Positions 50,582 through 59,434 are shown, numbered from the stretch's first letter. The stretch is DNA of 64,000 nucleotides from an uncultured Robinsoniella sp. (GCA_900539655.1 UQCR01000014.1:21735-85734); one strand, 5' to 3'. The notes: generated from the sequence alone by a model not told the origin. Made by a program: numbers and translations.

Positions 50582-51465
50582 GAACCTTCCTCCATTCCTT
50601 TTCCGGCAACCCGGGTGTAGAAAATACTGAACAGGACAGAAAGTACAAGTAAAATCATAGAAATCGCCGTACCGTATCCCAGCTGATAGTTCTTAAATGC
50701 CCTGATATACATCAGTACCGGCAATGTCTGAGTAGCCGTTCCCGGACCGCCCCCGGTCATTACATAGATCATTCCAAAGCCTCCCAGGGTCATCAGGGTG
50801 ATCAGCATTGTATTCGTCATAATGGTCTCTTTAATGATCGGCAGAATAATATAGAAGATATTCTGCAGGCTGTTGATACCGTCTAATTTGGCAGACTCCT
50901 GTACTTCTTCCGATACATTATCCAGTGCCGATTGATATACCATCATAGAGAATGCAGTTCCATGCCAGATATTCGCCAGAATAACGGCAAACATCGGATA
51001 CTTAAAGAGCCATGGGATTTTGGAAATACCCACCAGGGATAAAATGGCATTTAAAGTTCCCTTATCATTGAAAAAGGAATATGCACATACAGCACACACA
51101 ATTTCAGGCATAACCCATCCCGCTAAAATAATAGGCCCCACAATTCTACGGAAGGTTTTATTCTTATGTTTCATCAGATATGCGATAATAAATCCAAGCA
51201 GGCTCTGTCCTGCCACGGATCCAACAGTAAATATCAGTGTCATGATAATACTGTTAATGACCGCCGGATCATCCAGCAGCTTTTTATAATTATCCAGGCC
51301 CACGAATTCCAGATTTGCAGCTGCCGTACCGGTAAGCGCCAGATTCGTAAAGGAATAATAAATCGTCATAATGATAGGCCACATAAAGAAAATGAGGATT
51401 ACGACCAGAGCGGGCACCAGATAAATTAATTTTGACATTACTGCACTGCTTGATTTTCTTTTCAT
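50578..51465 (-). CDS. carbohydrate ABC transporter permease, MalF/CUT1 type
   Basis: A 295-residue inner-membrane subunit with a basic N-terminus and its first membrane segment near residues 12-35. The region VSEEVQESAKLDGINSLQNIF is the EAA loop, and MTGGGPGTATQTLP is the following CUT1 block. GGGGG lies 5 nt before the ATG at 51465. It follows the binding protein by 35 nt without a hairpin, unlike the two other CUT1 operons here. Confidence 0.93.
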   Translation of the reverse strand: MKRKSSSAVMSKLIYLVPALVVILIFFMWPIIMTIYYSFTNLALTGTAAANLEFVGLDNYKKLLDDPAVINSIIMTLIFTVGSVAGQSLLGFIIAYLMKHKNKTFRRIVGPIILAGWVMPEIVCAVCAYSFFNDKGTLNAILSLVGISKIPWLFKYPMFAVILANIWHGTAFSMMVYQSALDNVSEEVQESAKLDGINSLQNIFYIILPIIKETIMTNTMLITLMTLGGFGMIYVMTGGGPGTATQTLPVLMYIRAFKNYQLGYGTAISMILLVLSVLFSIFYTRVAGKGMEEGS

Positions 51466-51500
51466 ATATCCCCCGTCCTCTGCATTGCTGCAAAATGAAG

Positions 51501-52967
51501 TTATTCCTGAATGTTTTCTTTTCCTACAATAGACTCCACACTGGCTGCAAATGTTTCCATGGCGTCTTTCGGTTCCGTTCCTGTTACCGCTGCCTCAACC
51601 ATCTGTGCTATATGAGTGGAGACTTCTGCATACTTTTCATTCTTCGGTCTGAACTTTGCTTCGCCCAACAGCTTGGTAGCTTCATCATTAAACGGTCTGC
51701 CGGTAATTTCCGGATAAGCGGACATATCTCTGGTTGGAAGTGCTCCGGATCCTATTACATGCAGCTTGAAATTATCCGGTTTCATAAGTTCTGTGATAAA
51801 TTCGAAAGCCAGTTCCTGATTTTTGGAAAGTTTGGTAACCGTCCATGCCCATCCGCCTGACATGGTAATATAACCGCCATTATCACCTTTTTGTGTCGGC
51901 ATCGGTACAAACCCTACTTTTTCTTCATATCCGTCCCACTGATAATTACCGCCTTCCTGGAAGAAAGTTGCAAACCAGCTGCCCATCAGGTAAATCCCCA
52001 GCTTGTCCTGTCTCATATAATCTGCACCGTACTGCCATTCATTAGCATCCATACGCTCAGAAATCTCTCCGCCCAGGTCTTCATCAAAAATGGTTTTCAT
52101 AAATGTCAGCGAATCTTCAATTCCCTGGCTTCTGTTTACCCATTTCCCGGTACTTTCATTATAAAGAGGATTTTCCCCTGTTCCATAGAGGAACATTTCA
52201 TAGGTATTCATCGTCGTTGACTCGCCACCGGCTGCAGGAGCACTAAACCACATAGGAACCACATCCGGGCATTTCTCTTTAATTGTCCGGCACGCACTTA
52301 AAATATCATCCCAGGTCTTCGGCTGCCAGTCATCCGGAAGTCCTGCCTGCTTAAATACTTCTTTGTTATAAAGAAGCCCTCTGCTATCTGTACTGCATGG
52401 AATTCCATAGACATTACCATCGGGATCCATGACACCTTTTTTAATTGCTTCTAAGTAAGAATCATTGTTCCATTCTTCATAATTCTTCGTATATTCTGTA
52501 ATATCCGCTATGTATCCTGCGGCTACATCTGCCGACAGACGGAAGGTATCTTCAAAATAAATATCCGGAGTTGTACTCGCATCTGCCATCTGCAGCCGCA
52601 CCTTTGTAAAATAATCACTTTCTGTTGCCACAATTGGACGTATATCCAGTTCTACCTGATCTTTTTTGTCCCATCCTTCATATGCCTGAGCTATCTCTTT
52701 ATGAAAATAGCTGTTTTCCCCCTCACCGGAAGAATCCACATAAGTGATAGACAGTTTTGTTTTTCCTGTTGAAGCTTCGTCTTTGGCCTCTGTCTCTTCT
52801 TTTGCTGCAGTTTTACCTGCATCTTTTTGAGCAGCAGCAGTTTCTTTTGCCGCTTTCTGAGTACCAGCTGTTTCATTTGATGTCTGCCCGCCTGAGCCGC
52901 CGCAGCCTGCTGTCATGGTCACTACCATTGCTGCTGTCAAAATCATTCCTACTAACTTCTTTTTCAT
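51501..52967 (-). CDS. sugar ABC transporter substrate-binding lipoprotein (CUT1)
   Basis: The ATG at 52967 has GGAGG 7 nt upstream and gives 488 residues; the longer frame contains the ribosome binding site. The signal MKKKLVGMILTAAMVVTMTA is followed by the lipobox AGCGGSG. An Ala/Glu/Lys-rich tether (about 27-65) precedes the SBP_bac_1-like fold, with LLYNKEVFKQAGLPDDWQPK and QDKLGIYLMGSWFATFFQ. With the GH38 enzyme in the same operon it is a candidate binder of mannose-containing oligosaccharides. This is inference. Confidence 0.92.
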   Translation of the reverse strand: MKKKLVGMILTAAMVVTMTAGCGGSGGQTSNETAGTQKAAKETAAAQKDAGKTAAKEETEAKDEASTGKTKLSITYVDSSGEGENSYFHKEIAQAYEGWDKKDQVELDIRPIVATESDYFTKVRLQMADASTTPDIYFEDTFRLSADVAAGYIADITEYTKNYEEWNNDSYLEAIKKGVMDPDGNVYGIPCSTDSRGLLYNKEVFKQAGLPDDWQPKTWDDILSACRTIKEKCPDVVPMWFSAPAAGGESTTMNTYEMFLYGTGENPLYNESTGKWVNRSQGIEDSLTFMKTIFDEDLGGEISERMDANEWQYGADYMRQDKLGIYLMGSWFATFFQEGGNYQWDGYEEKVGFVPMPTQKGDNGGYITMSGGWAWTVTKLSKNQELAFEFITELMKPDNFKLHVIGSGALPTRDMSAYPEITGRPFNDEATKLLGEAKFRPKNEKYAEVSTHIAQMVEAAVTGTEPKDAMETFAASVESIVGKENIQE

Positions 52968-53022
52968 TACAAAACCTCCTTCGTCCTTCGGCATTCATAC
53001 ACAAAAAAATGCCGTTATTTTC

Positions 53023-53056
53023 GTCATATTGTATAATATATTTTTATAAATATGAC
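53023..53056. promoter_or_regulatory. 8-bp dyad around the binding-protein promoter region
   Basis: GTCATATT (53023-53030) and AATATGAC (53049-53056) are perfect inverted repeats 18 nt apart. The AT-rich spacer contains -10-like TATAAT (plus) and TATTATAC (minus) sequences. It lies about 55 nt before the lipoprotein start. A second hairpin, CGGCAT/ATGCCG (52989-53014), lies in the leader. Between 53057 and 53218 the DNA is AT-rich with no gene visible. It is a possible regulator site, perhaps for the ROK or DeoR protein nearby. Confidence 0.5.
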
Positions 53057-53218
53057 TTTTATTAGCGATTACAACCATATTAAACCACAATACCATTTAA
53101 TTGTCAATGGTTTTTACTATTATATCATAAATAATATTTAGATATAGACTTAGTTGTAATGCATCTGCTTATACTATCCTTTACCACCTAAAATCCTTTA
53201 ATCGTACTATCCGGGCGG

Positions 53219-53265
53219 CAAACAAAAAAGGATTAACCTTTTTCTGGTTTATCCCTTTTTGTTTG
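53219..53265 (-). terminator. terminator downstream of the Dabb gene
   Basis: CAAACAAAAAGGGATAAACC pairs with GGTTAATCCTTTTTTGTTTG on the minus strand around a 7-nt loop. The right arm itself supplies the T-run, so it can work in both directions. It separates the aminotransferase-to-Dabb run from the transporter operon. Confidence 0.8.
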
Positions 53266-53288
53266 ATACTTATCCGTATATGCCAACA

Positions 53289-53585
53289 TCATTCCCATTC
53301 ATAATCCACACATACCTTTGCAGCCGTAACAGCCTTCAAATATTCTTTCAACTTACAATGCTCCGGGTGTACCTGATATACCGCTTCCGCCGCTTTGTCT
53401 GTAAATTCCATATAAAGGGCAAAGTCATAGTTCCCTCCATTATAGTTTGCTCCCACTTCTGCTTTCAACAGCCCTCTTATTGCCGGCATCATATTTTGAA
53501 ACTTCCCGTTTAATTCAGTTACAATCTCCTGTACATTCCGTTTATTCTCTGTATTTAACGCCCAGAATAAGATATGTTTTACCAT
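53289..53585 (-). CDS. Dabb (stress-responsive A/B barrel) domain protein
   Basis: A 98-residue single Dabb domain: MVKHILFWALN at the start, FALYMEFTDKAAEAVYQVHPEH, and the end VCVDYEWE. This is the dimeric ferredoxin-like alpha/beta barrel. GGGG followed by ATGGGTAA precedes the ATG. It is the last gene of the run aminotransferase - oxidoreductase - alanine dehydrogenase - aldolase - Dabb, 19 nt after the aldolase. Small Dabb proteins in sugar clusters may be isomerase- or mutarotase-like helpers; no function can be assigned. Confidence 0.85.
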   Translation of the reverse strand: MVKHILFWALNTENKRNVQEIVTELNGKFQNMMPAIRGLLKAEVGANYNGGNYDFALYMEFTDKAAEAVYQVHPEHCKLKEYLKAVTAAKVCVDYEWE

Positions 53586-53604
53586 TTACCCATCCCCTTT
53601 ACTG

Positions 53605-54537
53605 TTAAACCTTCTGAGAGCTTCCAAATAAACGCATCTTGCTCCCCACTTCGGCTTTTATACCATCAATCGTATAGTTAATTAATTCCGGATAACTGAT
53701 GGAAGAACAGGTACAGCCCTTAATCTGCTGCATCACTGCTTTCACAATTCCTTCTATCAGTTCCTGACTGTTCCCAAGATTAATCTTATGTGCGCCGCAG
53801 AGATTTTCATTAATGGTGTTAACTGCCGCTTTAGACATATCGGTAAAAATATTGACTTTGCAGATTCCGTTCGCCACACAGCTTCGAAAATCCTGATCGG
53901 TCAGCCCCGAACCGCCATGTAAGACCAGCGGAACATCCACCGCGCTGCGGATTTCCCGAAGCCGGTTTATATCCAGAACCGGCTTTACCCTGTATTCTCC
54001 GTGGGCAGTTCCGATTGCCACTGCCAGAGCGTCAATGCCTGTCCGTGCAGTGAAATCGGCTGCCTGTTCCACTTTCGTATACATTTCCTCATGTCCATCG
54101 TCACCACCGCCTTCTGCACCTCCCACATGCCCCAGCTCCGCTTCCACGGAAACGTTCAGCGCATGGGCTACTTTTACGATTTCCTTAGTCTGAAGGATGT
54201 TCTCTTCATAGGAAAGGGTGGAGCCGTCAAACATCACGGATGTAAAACCATAATGGATTGCTTTCATTATGTATTCAAAAGTCATTCCATGGTCGAAATG
54301 AATCGCCACCGGCACGGAAGCCTCTCTTGCAAATTTCACCATGATGGGCGCAATGTCTTCAAGATTTGCGTAAGGAAGATGGGCTTCAGCAAAACCGATG
54401 ATTACAGGAGAACGTTCTTCTTCTGCGATTCCTATTATCGCCCTTGCCATTTCTAAATTGATGGTATTGAACATACCCACGCCATATCTGCGGTTCTTTG
54501 CGTCTTTTAGTATATCTTTTAACGTAACAATTGCCAT
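53605..54537 (-). CDS. class II (zinc) ketose-bisphosphate aldolase
   Basis: A 310-residue aldolase of the FbaA/GatY/KbaY group. Zinc and substrate motifs are VAIHFDHG at about residue 80, EAELGHVGG at about 135, IGTAHGEYRV at about 180 and LVLHGGSGLTD at about 208; VNIFTDM precedes the C-terminal helices. It cleaves a ketose 1-phosphate or 1,6-bisphosphate to DHAP and an aldehyde. The C-terminus contains an unusual CTCSS stretch. AGGAAGG precedes the ATG. As a peripheral copy in a catabolic run it is more likely pathway-specific than the glycolytic enzyme. Confidence 0.88.
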   Translation of the reverse strand: MAIVTLKDILKDAKNRRYGVGMFNTINLEMARAIIGIAEEERSPVIIGFAEAHLPYANLEDIAPIMVKFAREASVPVAIHFDHGMTFEYIMKAIHYGFTSVMFDGSTLSYEENILQTKEIVKVAHALNVSVEAELGHVGGAEGGGDDGHEEMYTKVEQAADFTARTGIDALAVAIGTAHGEYRVKPVLDINRLREIRSAVDVPLVLHGGSGLTDQDFRSCVANGICKVNIFTDMSKAAVNTINENLCGAHKINLGNSQELIEGIVKAVMQQIKGCTCSSISYPELINYTIDGIKAEVGSKMRLFGSSQKV

Positions 54538-54556
54538 ATATGCACCTTCCTGTCTT

Positions 54557-55672
54557 TTATTGGATTACCGTCCGGGCATCCGTATATGGCAATCCGTAAA
54601 CCTGTGCCACCGCCTGATATGTTAATTTTCCCCGGTATGTATTCAAGCCTTCCAAAAGCCCTTCATCTTCCTGCAGCGCTTTTTTTACCCCTTTGTCTGC
54701 AATACTCAGCCCATAGTTTAATATGGCATTGTTTAACGCATTGGTGGAGGTATTGGATACTGCTCCCGGCATATTTCCAACACAATAGCAGACCACTCCG
54801 TCTGTCATGTAGACCGGATCATCATGATAAGTCACGTGGCTCGCTTCGCAACAGCCACCCTGGTCAATTGCCACGTCTACAATTACAGCACCTTTTTTCA
54901 TATTTTTTAGATAATCCCTTTTAATCAGCTTTGGTGCAGCCGCACCGGGAATCAGCACCGCCCCGATTACCAGATCTGCATCTGCCAGGCATTCCTGTAT
55001 ATGCTGGGGGGTGGAATAAACGGTATTAATTCTGCCCTGGTAAATATCCTCCAGATATTCCAGCCTGCTCAGGTTAATGTCTAATACTGTAACATCCGCA
55101 CCCATTCCGGCAGCAATTTTTATAGCGCTGGTTCCAACAATCCCGGCTCCCAGTACTACCACTTTCCCCCGCCCCACACCCGGGACTCCTGACAGCAGAA
55201 CACCTCTGCCGCCAAAGGGTTTTTCCAGATATTTCGCACCTTCCTGCACGCTTAATCTTCCGGCAATCTGGCTCATGGGCTTTAAACAGGGCAATCCCCC
55301 GTTCCTGTCTCTTATTGTCTCAAAAGCAATCCCTATCCCCTTACTTTCCAGCATGGCATGGGTCAGCGCTTTGTCTGCTGCCAGGTGAAGATAAGTATAA
55401 ATAATCTGGTTCTCCCTGATCAGCCGGTATTCCGGTTCCAGCGGTTCTTTTACCTTTACGATCATTTCACAGATGTCGAATACTTCCTTTGCCGTATCCA
55501 GCAAAGTGCAGCCTGCCTGTTCATACATTTCATCTCCGTAACCAGAACCCTCTCCGGCACCCCTTTGTACATAAACCAAATGCCCGTGGTCAATAAATGC
55601 CTTTGCTGATTTTGGCGTCAGGCCAACGCGGTACTCATGTTTCTTAATTTCTGTAACCGTTCCTACTTTCAT
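54557..55672 (-). CDS. ald: alanine dehydrogenase
   Basis: A 371-residue NAD-dependent enzyme: L-alanine + NAD + H2O to pyruvate + NH3 + NADH. It starts MKVGTVTEIKKHEYRVGLTP with the substrate-binding Arg; the active-site His is in YTYLHLAADKALT at about residue 95; the Rossmann motif is VVVLGAGIVGTSA at about 172; DVAIDQGGCCEAS holds the catalytic Asp at about 270; GNMPGAVSNTSTNALNNA is near the C-terminus. Its position between an aminotransferase/oxidoreductase pair and an aldolase suggests that it recycles alanine formed by transamination. It starts 33 nt after the oxidoreductase stop. Confidence 0.94.
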   Translation of the reverse strand: MKVGTVTEIKKHEYRVGLTPKSAKAFIDHGHLVYVQRGAGEGSGYGDEMYEQAGCTLLDTAKEVFDICEMIVKVKEPLEPEYRLIRENQIIYTYLHLAADKALTHAMLESKGIGIAFETIRDRNGGLPCLKPMSQIAGRLSVQEGAKYLEKPFGGRGVLLSGVPGVGRGKVVVLGAGIVGTSAIKIAAGMGADVTVLDINLSRLEYLEDIYQGRINTVYSTPQHIQECLADADLVIGAVLIPGAAAPKLIKRDYLKNMKKGAVIVDVAIDQGGCCEASHVTYHDDPVYMTDGVVCYCVGNMPGAVSNTSTNALNNAILNYGLSIADKGVKKALQEDEGLLEGLNTYRGKLTYQAVAQVYGLPYTDARTVIQ

Positions 55673-55705
55673 GTCATTACCCCTTTCCGGTTTTTTGCCT
55701 GTGCG

Positions 55706-56854
55706 TCATAGTTCTACTGCACGTTTTTCCCTATAGGACTTTAATGCTGCAGTATGCAGTGCATGGGAGATTCTGGTTTCTTCCGGCGTAAAGCAGCCAA
55801 ATGCCACCTCTTTTCCTTCCACTTCCAATATAAATGCCGCCCACATCTGCAAAATGGCATCAGTAAAACCAAATTCAAAGATATCACCTGTGATGGTGGG
55901 AATCAGCGGTTTGGTACCGAGATTGACCCTGCTCCACGCCTGGTTCTTTCCTTCTGAAAACAGATAGTGGAAAGCACACGGGTCATCGGAACAAAACCGA
56001 ACGGATGCATCCATCCCCTTTACTTCCAGATACCAGTTACTGGTTGCCCCAGGCTCTAGCCGCTTAGTCTCAATGTACATCGCAAACTCATTGTTATCTT
56101 TATCCGCGCACTGGCAGACCATCGTTCCGTTGTCATAAGTATCGCACGCCGCCATGCCGCCTTTTCCATCCGGACGTTCTTTCACAATATCGCTCAAGAC
56201 TCCGTATACATTTTTCGGAATCCAGCCCAGCCGGAAAGGAACATGTTCCGCATGAATGCCCAGATCTCCAAGACATCCATATTCCCCATTCATCCGCACA
56301 GTTCGTTTCCAGTTAATGGGCTTATGGGTATCCAGGTCGCTGGCGTGGTTAAATCCTGCCTTAACTTCAATAATCCGACCCAGTTTGTCATCTTTAACCC
56401 ATCGGATTAATTCCTGGCATGCCGGAAAATAGGGATATTCGCTGGCGCACCGCACAACTACCTCCGGATTTTCAGCAACTGCTTCCAGAATTTTATCATT
56501 GGCTTTCTGGTCTATTCCAAAGGGTTTTTCCCCCAGCAGATGTTTCTTGGCACGGATGATATCACAGTACACCTGCTCATGCAGCAGGTGGGGAAGGGCG
56601 CAGTATACCGCCTCTACATCTTCCCGTTTCAAAAGCTCTCTGTAATCCGTGGTGGTAAACCGAATCGTATCAAAGTTAGACGTAAACCACTTCTGAGAAG
56701 CTTCATTTACATCACAGACAGCCACAATTACAGGCTTTTTTGCCGGAACAGCCAGGTGGCACCATCTTGCGGCGGCACTGGCAAATTCTTTACCCATTAG
56801 TCCGCACCCTATAATCCCAAAACGAATTGTTTTATCCATTTCATTCTTTTCCAT
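55706..56854 (-). CDS. Gfo/Idh/MocA family oxidoreductase
   Basis: A 382-residue NAD(P)-dependent dehydrogenase. The N-terminal Rossmann fold has RFGIIGCGLMGKEFASAA and AVCDVNEAS; the family EKP motif is in HLLGEKPFGIDQKAN at about residue 110, giving the catalytic Lys. The C-terminal domain has GCLGDLGIHAEHVPFRLG, where the Asp-x3-His pair of the family (DLGIH) is kept. GGAGGAG lies 6 nt before the ATG. It starts 12 nt after the aminotransferase stop. Members oxidise or reduce sugars, inositols and sugar amines, so a role next to a transaminase is logical; the substrate is unknown. Confidence 0.9.
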   Translation of the reverse strand: MEKNEMDKTIRFGIIGCGLMGKEFASAAARWCHLAVPAKKPVIVAVCDVNEASQKWFTSNFDTIRFTTTDYRELLKREDVEAVYCALPHLLHEQVYCDIIRAKKHLLGEKPFGIDQKANDKILEAVAENPEVVVRCASEYPYFPACQELIRWVKDDKLGRIIEVKAGFNHASDLDTHKPINWKRTVRMNGEYGCLGDLGIHAEHVPFRLGWIPKNVYGVLSDIVKERPDGKGGMAACDTYDNGTMVCQCADKDNNEFAMYIETKRLEPGATSNWYLEVKGMDASVRFCSDDPCAFHYLFSEGKNQAWSRVNLGTKPLIPTITGDIFEFGFTDAILQMWAAFILEVEGKEVAFGCFTPEETRISHALHTAALKSYREKRAVEL

Positions 56855-56866
56855 TTCCGTCTCCTC

Positions 56867-58420
56867 CTATTTTCCTTCTTCCATTTCCTGCAGTGCCGCT
56901 TCCATATGCTCCATAAGGCAGTCAATCAGTTTATTTGTAGCAATAAGCGGCAGTTTCAACAATGCCGCCGGAGGGCAGAATGCCTTGTATACCTGTGCAC
57001 TGATATCAAAATACCGTCCCGTCATCTTCTTTACAAATGTAATGGTATCGTCTACATCTTTAAAGGTGATGGCACTTAGGAGCTGTTCTCCCTCCACATA
57101 GTCAATTACATTCGGGTACTTATCTTTTAAAGCTTTTACACGGGTTTCGTAATATCTGCCTGTCTCTGAAACAGCGCTTCCATTTTGTTCCACAAATGCC
57201 ATGGTAATCAGGTAAGCTAATGACGCCAGTTCTTCCTGTCCATTTGTAACCAGTGCCCCAAACTGATTCAGGTTATCCATTTCGGCGGTAGTAATAATTC
57301 TGGAAGCCGGGTACTGACCGCCCGGAAATCCTTTCCCAACTACTGAAAAATCCGGATTTAAACCATACTGGCGGAACAGGAACATGCCGTCATACCACAT
57401 ACAGGATTGTATCTCGTCACACATAACGGGCGTATCGCCATCATGGCAGATTTGATATACAGCTCTTAAATATTCTTCCTTTAGCCGGATGCCTCCATAA
57501 TTCATTAGAATAATTTCATGGGTAAATCCAGCTGCTTTATATTTGCCCTGGTTGTACCTTTCAAATTTTTCACGAAAATCATCCAGGTCATTAATGGCAA
57601 CAGGAACCACCTTGTATATTTCATTTTCTTCATTCTTCTTATATAATTCCGGCCACATATCCCGGAAGGTCTGGGCAATAACCGTAGTTCCGTGGTAGTT
57701 TGCCATACGGCCCCCTTCATAGTCACCCATAACAAAAAATACGGGAATCCGGCCGCTGTATTTTGGTTTTGGAAATGTTTTGTCTAATTTATAAAATCTG
57801 GCAAGCATCATCTTGATACCCGCTTCGCATGCCAGTGAACCCGTTTCCAGATTAATAACGCGGTTTAATACATGGGGTTCTTCGCTTTTTAAGATTTCCT
57901 CCAGCTCCTGCTTTTGGTCTTTTCCTAGCCCATTTGCATTTCGTACCAACTCCTGCTCGCACAGTCTCGTTATGTATCCTCTGGTATTATTATGTGTTGC
58001 ATTGGAGATGCCAAGCGTTCTGGCATGGTCGATTAACTTATACCCCGGAAAAAAATGCCCCAGAGGAGTGTGGTAATGCTCACTCTTAGCAATTACATAC
58101 AGCCTGCCATCCTGCCCCACCCGGTAATACCCAAATCCGGAGATCGGACTTGCATCATGATTGGATGCCTTTGCAAAAGCCTGTGTCGGCGCCCCGTCCA
58201 TTTTTCCTTTAAAAGGTTCCGTCACAACCTGACCGATTCTGTCAAGCATCGAATCCAGCTTTTCCACATAGGATTCCGGAAAAAACGCCACCTTGCCACG
58301 TTTGGCATACTCCGCTTCTTCCCGGTCGACCCCCAGTAGTGAAACCGCTGCATATTCAACAGAATTCACGTATTCCTCACCCAAAAGTTCCTCCAGTGAC
58401 ATGGCTAAATCATTCCTCAT
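56867..58420 (-). CDS. class III aminotransferase-fold PLP enzyme
   Basis: I place the start at the ATG at 58420 with AAAGGAGG 8 nt upstream (517 residues); the longer frame adds 25 residues with no start signal. It has the fold type I, class III pattern: an N-terminal extension of about 60 residues, SNATHNNTRGYITRL, a Gly/Ser-rich ETGSLACEAGIKMM, PVMCDEIQSCMW with the PLP-binding Asp, and VVGKGFPGGQYPAS, whose Lys should form the Schiff base. The family moves an omega- or sugar-type amino group, often to pyruvate. Alanine dehydrogenase in the same run supports pyruvate as acceptor. The substrate is unknown. It is the first gene of the run and divergent from a DeoR regulator. Confidence 0.82.
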   Translation of the reverse strand: MRNDLAMSLEELLGEEYVNSVEYAAVSLLGVDREEAEYAKRGKVAFFPESYVEKLDSMLDRIGQVVTEPFKGKMDGAPTQAFAKASNHDASPISGFGYYRVGQDGRLYVIAKSEHYHTPLGHFFPGYKLIDHARTLGISNATHNNTRGYITRLCEQELVRNANGLGKDQKQELEEILKSEEPHVLNRVINLETGSLACEAGIKMMLARFYKLDKTFPKPKYSGRIPVFFVMGDYEGGRMANYHGTTVIAQTFRDMWPELYKKNEENEIYKVVPVAINDLDDFREKFERYNQGKYKAAGFTHEIILMNYGGIRLKEEYLRAVYQICHDGDTPVMCDEIQSCMWYDGMFLFRQYGLNPDFSVVGKGFPGGQYPASRIITTAEMDNLNQFGALVTNGQEELASLAYLITMAFVEQNGSAVSETGRYYETRVKALKDKYPNVIDYVEGEQLLSAITFKDVDDTITFVKKMTGRYFDISAQVYKAFCPPAALLKLPLIATNKLIDCLMEHMEAALQEMEEGK

Positions 58421-58508
58421 AATAAATACCTCCTTTACTTTATACGGTGTTTGCAGATCTCTTTCTTCCACTTTATAATATAACGGTTCTTTCATTTTGT
58501 CAACTATT

Positions 58509-58520
58509 TTTGATTGTTTC
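58509..58520. promoter_or_regulatory. candidate DeoR-type operator in the divergent spacer
   Basis: TTTGATTGTTTC at 58509-58520 is identical to the left 12 bp of the palindrome at 59618-59636. Related pieces (CATTCAATC near 58540 and GATTGAA near 58604) lie in the same 230-bp spacer between the aminotransferase and DeoR genes, which suggests several regulator sites. Confidence 0.5.
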
Positions 58521-58651
58521 TTTCATTTTTTAACTAATTCATTCAATCCAACCGGATATCCATTGACAGATTCTTTTTTTTATACTATAACTATAGGTAA
58601 AAGGTGATTGAATTTTTCAACAGATCAAAAAACAGAAAAGGAGGTTTTTGG

Positions 58652-59434
58652 ATGAGCAAACAGACTCAACGAACCGAAACCATTTTAAATATATTGAAAA
58701 TCAGACAGCGCCTGACCACCACAGAGGCCATGGAACTATTAGATGTATCTGAATCTACCGTAAGGAGGCTGTTCGGGGAATTGGAGCAGGAACAAAAGGT
58801 AATCCGCAGGTATGGCGGCATTCAGCTTGCCAATAAAACTCCCGTTGAATATTCCTTCGACCGGCTGATCGAAAGCCGGCAGGATGAAAAAGAGGCGATT
58901 GCCGCACAGGGTCTATCTTGTATCCAGGATTCCGATATCCTGTTTTTTGATTCCGGCACCACTTTATATTACTTATGCCAGGCACTTGCACAGAAACTGG
59001 AGGCAGAAGAACTACGGGATCTCACCGTTTTTACTAACTCTCTGGCTAATCTCCAGATCCTCTCACCGGTTTGCCGGGTGATCCTGATCGGTGGCGAATA
59101 CCGTCCGAAACGCATGGACTTTGCCGGTTATGCCAGCAATAAATTCATCAGTCATTTCAACTTTACAAAATGCTTTATCGGAGCTGACGGAATTTCTCTG
59201 GAAGAGGGGCTTATGGCAACCGACTCCGACACGGCACTTATGGCTGAGCTGGCAATCTCCCGCTCTGAACAGACAATTGTCATGACTGATGCAGGGAAGC
59301 TGGGGAAACGTTCCTTTTTAAGCTATGCGTCCCTGGATAAAGCAGACCGCATTATCACAGGAAAAGATGCTGATCCGGAATTTTTAGAAACTCTGCGCCA
59401 AAGAGGCATTACTATCTGCACTGCAGGAAAATAA
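58652..59434 (+). CDS. DeoR/GlpR family transcriptional regulator
   Basis: The ATG at 58652 has AGGAGG 7 nt upstream and gives 260 residues. The N-terminal winged HTH is TTTEAMELLDVSESTVRRLFGELEQ, with Leu and Phe in place of the usual Arg-Asp-Leu of the recognition helix (TVRRLF, not TIRRDL). The linker RYGGIQLA follows. The effector domain has FFDSGTTLYYLCQAL and CFIGADGISLEEGLMATD. It is divergent from the aminotransferase run and flanked by copies of TTTGATTGTTTC, so it most likely represses that run. A strong terminator follows. Confidence 0.92.
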   Translation: MSKQTQRTETILNILKIRQRLTTTEAMELLDVSESTVRRLFGELEQEQKVIRRYGGIQLANKTPVEYSFDRLIESRQDEKEAIAAQGLSCIQDSDILFFDSGTTLYYLCQALAQKLEAEELRDLTVFTNSLANLQILSPVCRVILIGGEYRPKRMDFAGYASNKFISHFNFTKCFIGADGISLEEGLMATDSDTALMAELAISRSEQTIVMTDAGKLGKRSFLSYASLDKADRIITGKDADPEFLETLRQRGITICTAGK

